From contig DBDJ01000049.1 in the NCBI GenBank assembly GCA_002293525.1, positions 1-28,756 on the forward strand: a stretch of 28,756 bases of DNA, read 5' to 3'. Source of the DNA: Lachnospiraceae bacterium UBA935 (GTDB lineage: Bacteria; Bacillota; Clostridia; Lachnospirales; Lachnospiraceae). A model generated the notes under the pieces. The model was not told where the DNA came from. It was given only the letters and a program-made list of their open reading frames with translations, and searched no databases. The position numbers were made by a program, and so were the translations under genes. Of the stretch, positions 23,542-28,756 are shown one piece after another; the first letter of the stretch is position 1, and the number at the start of each line of letters is the position of its first letter.

Positions 23542-24243
23542 ATGAAAAACAGGCATGTATATTTAGGGGATTCCAGACTGTCGATGATAACGGCAGGCTG
23601 TGCAGCACTTATTTTATTTTTTGAGTGCTGTTCCGTCAATATAATGGGTGGCAGATTTATGTTTTCATTTCGGTTTCCGCTGCACATTGCCGCTGGGACA
23701 AGTTTCTTTGACATGGTTGAATCGGCAGTTCTTGTTTGTATTCCGTTGTCGATGCTGATCTTTACGCTTATTTATGCAAGAAATGAAAAAAACAAAAAAA
23801 ATTCAAAAGTTGAAAATAACGAGACAAGTGCGAAAAGTGCGAAAAATGCGAAAAGTGCGAAAAAACAGATCAGAACAATGGTCTGGCCGATCGTGTTTTA
23901 TGTCATGAGTATCTTGGTAAAAACTGCTTATATTTGCCTCTACAGCGGATATTTTACTTTAGCTGATACTTGGTTTAACTGGGTGTCATCGCTTTTGCTA
24001 CTTTTCGCTTTTGTTTTAACTGTATATGGCAGTATGAAAAATACGTGGCTGGTGGCGGTCTGTGTTGCTCTTTCGCTGATGGAAATAGTCAGGTTTTTTT
24101 TGCCGGAAGGGCCTTTTGCTTTTGTGATAGGAACAAGCGTATATCTTTCGACTTTTCTGACCTCGTTTCTTTTTTATATAGGCTACGCGGTTCTGGGACT
24201 GACGATGAAAGGTGATGTAGCAGGAAATGGGAAAAAACAGTAA
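23542..24243 (+). CDS. Uncharacterised multi-pass membrane protein
   Basis: A 233-residue protein with about six hydrophobic segments. The first three lie before about residue 80. They are separated from the rest by a charged cytoplasmic loop of lysine, asparagine and SAK repeats, encoded by four 9-bp AAGTGCGAA-type units at 23826-23861. I recognise no family. I start at the ATG at 23542 because GGAGGA lies five bases upstream. The gene overlaps the GH25 gene by 17 nt, which implies coupled translation. It may help secretion, anchoring or regulation of that enzyme; this is inference from position only. Confidence 0.8.
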   Translation: MKNRHVYLGDSRLSMITAGCAALILFFECCSVNIMGGRFMFSFRFPLHIAAGTSFFDMVESAVLVCIPLSMLIFTLIYARNEKNKKNSKVENNETSAKSAKNAKSAKKQIRTMVWPIVFYVMSILVKTAYICLYSGYFTLADTWFNWVSSLLLLFAFVLTVYGSMKNTWLVAVCVALSLMEIVRFFLPEGPFAFVIGTSVYLSTFLTSFLFYIGYAVLGLTMKGDVAGNGKKQ

Positions 24244-25837
24244 TAACAGTAACAATAGTAATAATAGTAAGTTCGTTATTATTGGGATTCTGTCATTTTC
24301 TATTCTTATTATCGTCATATTGGTGATAGCTGTTATAAGGAAAGACCGTCAGAGTGAGAGTATGCAGACGTTGGGGGAGGCTTCAGAAAGAATCAGTCAG
24401 TCAGACGCAGATAGCATAGTCGACTCTGATTCCGGGGAAGCGTCGGGAGAAGAAGAACCAGAAGCAACGACGGCTCCGGCGGCAATAGAGGAGCCCGGAG
24501 AATCGGGCGATCCTGAAGCATCAGGTGATTCTGGCCACGAAACCAAGGTGGGCGCCTTGGATGACGAGGAAGACCCGCAAAGCGACAGTATGGCGGGAAG
24601 GGACCAGGGCATAGGTGCCAGCGTTGATTTCAGTGAAATCGGGCAGAGCAGACCCAATGTCGGTAATATCGGCACGGAACTGTCCTTCGGCATAGATGTA
24701 TCTAAATATCAGGGGACAATCGACTGGTCACAGGTCAGGGACTCCGGTGTGGAATTTGCCATGATACGCGTAGGTTACCGCACCAAAGTTACCGGTGTCA
24801 TCAGTGAAGACCCAACAGCCCGCTACAACTTGCAGGAAGCGCAGGCTAACGGGATCAAGATCGGGGCATATTTTTTCTCTTCCGCAGTAACTGCCGATGA
24901 AGCCAGAGAAGAAGCGGAATTCACTGCCGATATTATAGCAAAATACAAGATCACCTACCCCGTAGCATATAACTGTGAGGACTTCCTGTCTGCCGACAGC
25001 CGCCAATATGGAATGGACAATCTGTCCAGAAGCAACATGGCAATTGCCTTTCTGGACAAAATAGCGGAAAGCGGTTACACCCCGATGTTTTATGCGTCTA
25101 AAGGAGAGATGGAAAACAATGCTTATTGGGAAACCGATGCATTGAGCAACAGATACATGATATGGGTAGCCCAGTATCCGGCTTCACCCTATCCGGATAC
25201 AGCCCAGTCCAGTTATACCGGGACACATGATATGTGGCAGTATACCAGCCAGGGTACGATTGCCGGCATAATAAATAAGACTGATGTCAATGTCGCTTAT
25301 TTTAATTATCAACAAGAGGCTTCAGCGAAAGATGCGACCCCCGCTGAGATCGTCGAGGCGGATCCCGAAGTGGGAATCATCTTTACGGAAGTAAATGAAA
25401 CCGTGACGGCAAAACAGGAAACCAACCTGCGTAATGAACCGAGCACCAACAATGACGCCAGCATCGTTACCCGGCTGGTGCATGGAGATACGGCGATCCG
25501 GACCGGAATCGGCCATAACGGCTGGTCCAGGGTGATATATAACGGCCAGACCCTATATGCAGTCAGCAGTTACCTGACTACCGACATGAATGACGTCGGG
25601 CAGCAGGCGCTGCCGCAGGGTCCGGTATATACCCCAGTAAACGAAAGTGTCACTGCAAAAGAAGAAACCAACCTGCGGACCGTGCCCAGCACGGCTGACC
25701 CGGCGACAATAGTAGGCGTCCTGTATCACGGTGACGTGCTGACCCGAATCGGGATCGGCGACAACGGCTGGTCACAGCTGGAATATAACGGTCAGACGGT
25801 ATATGCGGTCAGCAGCTACCTGCAAAGCGCCCAATAA
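24227..25837 (+). CDS. GH25 muramidase with two C-terminal SH3-like domains
   Basis: A peptidoglycan hydrolase held at the outer membrane face, 536 residues. A short NSN-repeat cytoplasmic tail (9-bp DNA repeats near 24236-24270) and a membrane helix (about 15-37) come first. An acidic, low-complexity linker (about 40-145) follows, then a GH25 lysozyme domain (about 152-360) with FGIDVSKYQG, GAYFFSSA, YPVAYNCEDF, WVAQY and MWQYTS. Two SH3-like repeats complete it (about 388-450 and 470-533, each with TNLR, HGD and NGQT.YAVSSYL). Asp157, Glu251 and Asp353 are the likely catalytic-pocket acids; the aspartate usually two residues before the glutamate is N249. A 17-nt overlap with the upstream membrane-protein gene indicates coupling. 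Confidence 0.9.
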   Translation: MGKNSNNSNNSNNSKFVIIGILSFSILIIVILVIAVIRKDRQSESMQTLGEASERISQSDADSIVDSDSGEASGEEEPEATTAPAAIEEPGESGDPEASGDSGHETKVGALDDEEDPQSDSMAGRDQGIGASVDFSEIGQSRPNVGNIGTELSFGIDVSKYQGTIDWSQVRDSGVEFAMIRVGYRTKVTGVISEDPTARYNLQEAQANGIKIGAYFFSSAVTADEAREEAEFTADIIAKYKITYPVAYNCEDFLSADSRQYGMDNLSRSNMAIAFLDKIAESGYTPMFYASKGEMENNAYWETDALSNRYMIWVAQYPASPYPDTAQSSYTGTHDMWQYTSQGTIAGIINKTDVNVAYFNYQQEASAKDATPAEIVEADPEVGIIFTEVNETVTAKQETNLRNEPSTNNDASIVTRLVHGDTAIRTGIGHNGWSRVIYNGQTLYAVSSYLTTDMNDVGQQALPQGPVYTPVNESVTAKEETNLRTVPSTADPATIVGVLYHGDVLTRIGIGDNGWSQLEYNGQTVYAVSSYLQSAQ

Positions 25838-25902
25838 AAGCATTGACCCGAGTGAACGGCATTTCCCGTTTGAGCGATACATGTAAAGCATATGATTCAC
25901 AT

Positions 25903-25940
25903 AAGCAGGGCAAAGAGCAAGGACATTGCCCTGTTTTAAT
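25903..25940 (+). terminator. Terminator after the GH25 gene
   Basis: CAGGGCAA (25906-25913) pairs with TTGCCCTG (25926-25933) and extends by three flanking pairs, followed by TTTTAAT. It is a typical intrinsic terminator. Confidence 0.8.
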
Positions 25941-25951
25941 ATGTGTCAAAA

Positions 25952-26001
25952 AATGTACCGAATGTAAATATAATGTCAATGTAAGTAATGTCAATAAATG
26001 T
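25952..26001 (+). repeat. AATGT word cluster before the CofE-like gene
   Basis: The gap 25838-26188 (351 nt) holds the terminator, this cluster and a weak promoter. AATGT occurs six times in 50 nt, several as AATGTCAA. The word recalls the rpsL-rpsG tract. A possible promoter follows, with TATAAT at 26107-26112 and a poor -35. No gene is supported in the gap. Confidence 0.55.
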
Positions 26002-26188
26002 CAACAAAATTGAGAGTTCAGTCCTTAATTTCGGGTTTTGAGTGGTATAAGTAAAAACTATGGAAACTATTAGAATTATTAAGTGTACTTATTATACGAA
26101 TTGAGATATAATACTTTTTGTGAGATGGTGGAATCATCAGCAATGTAACAAGGTAAATTTGTATGGGAATGTGACGGAGGTATATAAT

Positions 26189-27364
26189 ATGCGAACTTTA
26201 GGAACAGTAGCAAGAGGAGTGCGGGCCCCGATGATCCGGCCCGGTGATGATTTGGCAGTCATTGTTGTTGACAGTGTAATGGCAGCGGCTGAAGAAAATG
26301 GATTTGAGCTTCGGGATCATGATGTAATTGGTATGACAGAAGCAATTGTCGCAAGGTCACAAAACAATTATGCTGACGTGCAACAGATAGCAGCAGACAT
26401 CAATAACAAGTTCGGCGGCAAGGATATGGCGATTGTCTTTCCGATACTTTCCCGAAATCGTTTTGCCAACCTGCTCAAAGGCATTGCAGCTGGATGTTCA
26501 AAACTATATGTCATGCTGTCTTATCCCGGCGATGAAGTGGGCAACCAGCTGATTGACTGGGATAAACTGGATCAGGCGAAGATTAATCCATATACGGATG
26601 TTCTGGATGAAAAAAGATATCGGGAACTGTTTGGATATGAAGAAAAACATCCTTTTACCGGTATTGATTATGTCGAATATTATAAAAGTTTCGGAGATCA
26701 TGTGGAGATACTATTTGCTAACGACCCCCGTGCCGCTTTGCGATATACTAAAAATGTCCTGGCTTGCGATATTCACACCCGCCAGCGGACAAAGCGGCTG
26801 CTGAAGGAAGCAGGGGCAGAAATCGTCTATGGACTGGACGATATTTTGTCCACAAGCGTAAACGGCAGCGGTTATAATGAAAAATATGGTCTGTTAGGCT
26901 CAAACAAAGCTACTGAGGAGAAAGTCAAACTCTTCCCCAGAGAGTGTCAGAATCTGGTAGAAAATGTCCAGTCAGCTTTTTTGGCCAAAACCGGGAAAAA
27001 GGTTGAAGTCATGGTTTACGGCGACGGGGCCTTTAAAGATCCAGTCGGTAAGATATGGGAGCTGGCCGATCCGGTGGTATCCCCGGCTTATACCGCTGGA
27101 CTGGAAGGAACCCCCAATGAGCTGAAACTGAAATATTTGCTGGATAATGAACTGGCCGGCAAGTCGGAGGCAGAAGCCAGGGATGCAATGGCAGAAGCGA
27201 TCCGGAACAAGGATGAGCAGCTCGGCAATAAAGCACTGGGCACCACACCTCGTCGCTATACCGATCTATTAGGGAGCTTGTGTGATCTGATGAGCGGAAG
27301 CGGAGACAAAGGAACGCCGATTATTTTGATATCGGGATATTTTGAGAACTATGCATCTAACTAA
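26189..27364 (+). CDS. Coenzyme F420-0:L-glutamate ligase family (CofE-like) protein
   Basis: A cytoplasmic protein of 391 residues from the CofE/FbiB superfamily (PF01996), in the form common in Firmicutes. Conserved parts are RGVRAPMIRPGDDL, DVIGMTEAIVARSQNNY, FPILSRNRFANLLKGIA, the DDILSTSVNGSGYNEKYG segment and LLGSNKATEEKVKLFPR. CofE adds glutamate to F420-0 with GTP. Clostridia are not known to make F420, so the acceptor here is probably different. The first 250 residues correspond to the ligase core and the rest is the longer Firmicutes-type C-terminus. I start at the ATG at 26189, with GGAGG upstream; the in-frame ATG at 26120 would add an unrelated 23-residue extension. guaA follows after 40 nt on the same strand. 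Confidence 0.8.
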   Translation: MRTLGTVARGVRAPMIRPGDDLAVIVVDSVMAAAEENGFELRDHDVIGMTEAIVARSQNNYADVQQIAADINNKFGGKDMAIVFPILSRNRFANLLKGIAAGCSKLYVMLSYPGDEVGNQLIDWDKLDQAKINPYTDVLDEKRYRELFGYEEKHPFTGIDYVEYYKSFGDHVEILFANDPRAALRYTKNVLACDIHTRQRTKRLLKEAGAEIVYGLDDILSTSVNGSGYNEKYGLLGSNKATEEKVKLFPRECQNLVENVQSAFLAKTGKKVEVMVYGDGAFKDPVGKIWELADPVVSPAYTAGLEGTPNELKLKYLLDNELAGKSEAEARDAMAEAIRNKDEQLGNKALGTTPRRYTDLLGSLCDLMSGSGDKGTPIILISGYFENYASN

Positions 27365-27404
27365 GATTTAAGAGTGGAGCATAAAATATGGAAGGATCGG
27401 ATAT

Positions 27405-28700
27405 ATGAAGCAGGATATGATTGTAATTCTTGATTTAGGAAGTACGGAAAATACAGTGTTGGCAAGGGAAATCAGGGAAATGGGGGTATACAGTGAGATT
27501 TATCCTCATGACATTACTATTGGGGAACTAAAGGATTTACCCAATGTCAAGGGAATCATTATCTATGGCGGCCCAAATCATGTTGTGGACGGTTTGCGTA
27601 TCGATGTAAATGCCGATATTTATGAAGCCGGATTTCCGGTCATGGCGATCAGTCATGAACCTGCCAAGTGCCGGGAAAGTTATGAATCATGGGAAGAGGC
27701 GGCTGAAGGGTTGCGTACTTTCGTATTTGACACTTGTCAAGCTCAAGCCAACTGGAATATGAAAAATTTTGTTGCGGATCAGATTGAATTGATCAAACGT
27801 CAGGTGGGCGACCGGAAAGTGCTTTTGGCTCTGTCCGGCGGCGTAGACAGTTCGGTAGTGGCCGCTCTGCTAATTAAGGCAATCGGTAAGCAGCTGGTTT
27901 GTGTTCACGTGAATCATGGGCTTATGAGAAAAGGTGAGTCGGAAGATGTAATTAAGGTGTTCGGCAGCCAGATGGAGGCCAACCTGGTTTATGTCGATGC
28001 GACTGACCGCTTTTTGAGTAAATTGGACGGAGTAGCAGATCCCGAACAAAAGCGCAAGATCATCGGCGCGGAGTTCATCCGTATTTTTGAAGAAGAAGCG
28101 CGCAAGCTGGAGGGGATTGATTTTCTGGCGCAGGGAACGATTTATCCGGACATCGTGGAAAGCGGAACAAAAACAGCGAAGGTAGTCAAGTCGCATCATA
28201 ATGTCGGCGGTCTGCCGGAGGATATGAAATTTGAACTGGTTGAGCCGATCCGTCAGCTGTTTAAGGATGAAGTGAGACAGTGTGGCCGAGAACTGGGGCT
28301 GCCGGATGAGATGGTGTTCAGACAGCCGTTTCCCGGTCCGGGGCTGGGTGTAAGATGCCTGGGAGCGATTACGAAGGATAGGCTGGAGGCGGTACGGGAA
28401 TCTGATGCGATTCTGCGGGAAGAGTTCGCTCTGGCCGGACTTGATAGGAAGGTGTGGCAGTATTTTACGGTTGTGCCGGACTTTAAGGCCGTAGGTGTCA
28501 GAAATAATGCCAGAAGCATGGATTATATGGTGATTATCCGGGCCGTAAATACGATTGATGCGATGACGGCAAGCGTAGAACAGGTCGAATGGCCGGTGCT
28601 GCTGAAAATTACCGACAGGATATTGAAGGAAGTAGGGAATGTGAACCGGGTTTGTTATGATTTGAGTCCGAAGCCGGTGGCTACGATTGAGTTCGAGTAA
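27405..28700 (+). CDS. guaA: GMP synthase with reduced glutaminase domain
   Basis: Converts XMP to GMP. The ATP-pyrophosphatase and dimerisation parts are complete: LLALSGGVDSS (PP-loop, 144-150), VHVNHGLMRKGES, AQGTIYPDIVESG, KSHHNVGGLPEDM, RQPFPGPGLGVRCLG and the terminal DLSPKPVATIEFE. The protein has 431 residues, about 80-90 fewer than normal. The loss is in the N-terminal glutamine amidotransferase. Its first strands remain (ILDLGSTENTVLAREIRE, IIIYGGPN), but the nucleophile elbow is AISHEP instead of GICYG, and the His-Glu part is missing. Hydrolysis of glutamine by this chain therefore looks impossible; it should use ammonia or a separate glutaminase. GAAGGA lies 8 nt before the ATG. 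It probably shares a transcript with the CofE-like gene. Confidence 0.93.
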   Translation: MKQDMIVILDLGSTENTVLAREIREMGVYSEIYPHDITIGELKDLPNVKGIIIYGGPNHVVDGLRIDVNADIYEAGFPVMAISHEPAKCRESYESWEEAAEGLRTFVFDTCQAQANWNMKNFVADQIELIKRQVGDRKVLLALSGGVDSSVVAALLIKAIGKQLVCVHVNHGLMRKGESEDVIKVFGSQMEANLVYVDATDRFLSKLDGVADPEQKRKIIGAEFIRIFEEEARKLEGIDFLAQGTIYPDIVESGTKTAKVVKSHHNVGGLPEDMKFELVEPIRQLFKDEVRQCGRELGLPDEMVFRQPFPGPGLGVRCLGAITKDRLEAVRESDAILREEFALAGLDRKVWQYFTVVPDFKAVGVRNNARSMDYMVIIRAVNTIDAMTASVEQVEWPVLLKITDRILKEVGNVNRVCYDLSPKPVATIEFE

Positions 28701-28756
28701 AAAATAGGGGAGAAGGAAGCCAGTGTTTATGCGGGTTGCAAGCAAATTTGTTTAGT

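Noticed and set aside
27405..28700. guaA as a pseudogene
   Set aside because: The reading frame is intact, the synthetase motifs are perfect and the ribosome binding site is good. Only the glutaminase part is reduced.
27870..28745. Long open frame antisense to guaA
   Set aside because: It lies fully opposite conserved guaA coding sequence and its translation has no family features.
28701..28756. Start of another gene at the window end
   Set aside because: The ATG after GGAGAAGGAAG reaches a stop after eight codons.

Overview
The window looks like chromosomal DNA of a Gram-positive, low-to-moderate GC anaerobe of the class Clostridia, most probably a Lachnospiraceae-type organism. The reasons are the Clostridia-length S12 protein, strong AGGAGG ribosome binding sites, TTG and GTG starts, a perfect CIRCE operator, a TIGR03905-type TSCPD protein, and a pair that resembles DUF6323/DUF6179. 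I cannot name the species. I see no transposase, phage gene, CRISPR array, tRNA or rRNA.

Layout. (1) 1-4910, plus strand: the str operon rpsL-rpsG-fusA from a near-consensus promoter, then tuf from its own promoter, closed by a strong terminator. The rpsL-rpsG gap is unusually long and filled with AATGT repeats. (2) 5002-5868, plus: a tocopherol-cyclase-like protein, convergent with the next block. (3) 5906-12521, minus: an FAD oxidoreductase with a C-terminal Rieske domain, an HscC-type Hsp70, and upstream of that a 1127-residue protein with a divergent J domain and many TPRs. The last two form a likely dedicated chaperone pair. (4) 12715-15915, minus: a CotH-kinase-like surface protein and a DUF4956 membrane protein in one operon. 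(5) 15994-16221, minus: a highly structured intergenic region with its own promoter and a perfect 11-bp end-to-end closing stem, read here as a candidate noncoding RNA or leader. (6) 16370-18693, plus: recQ and a small TSCPD protein. (7) 18854-19300, minus: an Hsp20 under a perfect CIRCE site. (8) 19550-23396, plus: superoxide dismutase, CcdA, a membrane-anchored TlpA-like thioredoxin, and the two uncharacterised DUF-like proteins. A large foldback element lies between ccdA and the thioredoxin gene. (9) 23542-25837, plus: a membrane protein overlapping a GH25 muramidase with two SH3-like domains. (10) 26189-28700, plus: a CofE-like (F420-0 glutamate ligase family) protein and a GMP synthase whose glutaminase domain is reduced and lacks its catalytic cysteine.

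How the genes fit together. Translation factors head the window. Protein quality control appears twice: J/TPR plus HscC, and HrcA-controlled Hsp20. SOD, CcdA and TlpA suggest management of oxidative and thiol stress at the cell surface; CcdA would pass reducing power across the membrane to TlpA. The CotH/DUF4956 operon and the GH25 enzyme act at the envelope. The least explained items are the structured RNA candidate upstream of the CotH gene, the divergent J/TPR-HscC pair, and the CofE-like plus truncated GuaA pair.
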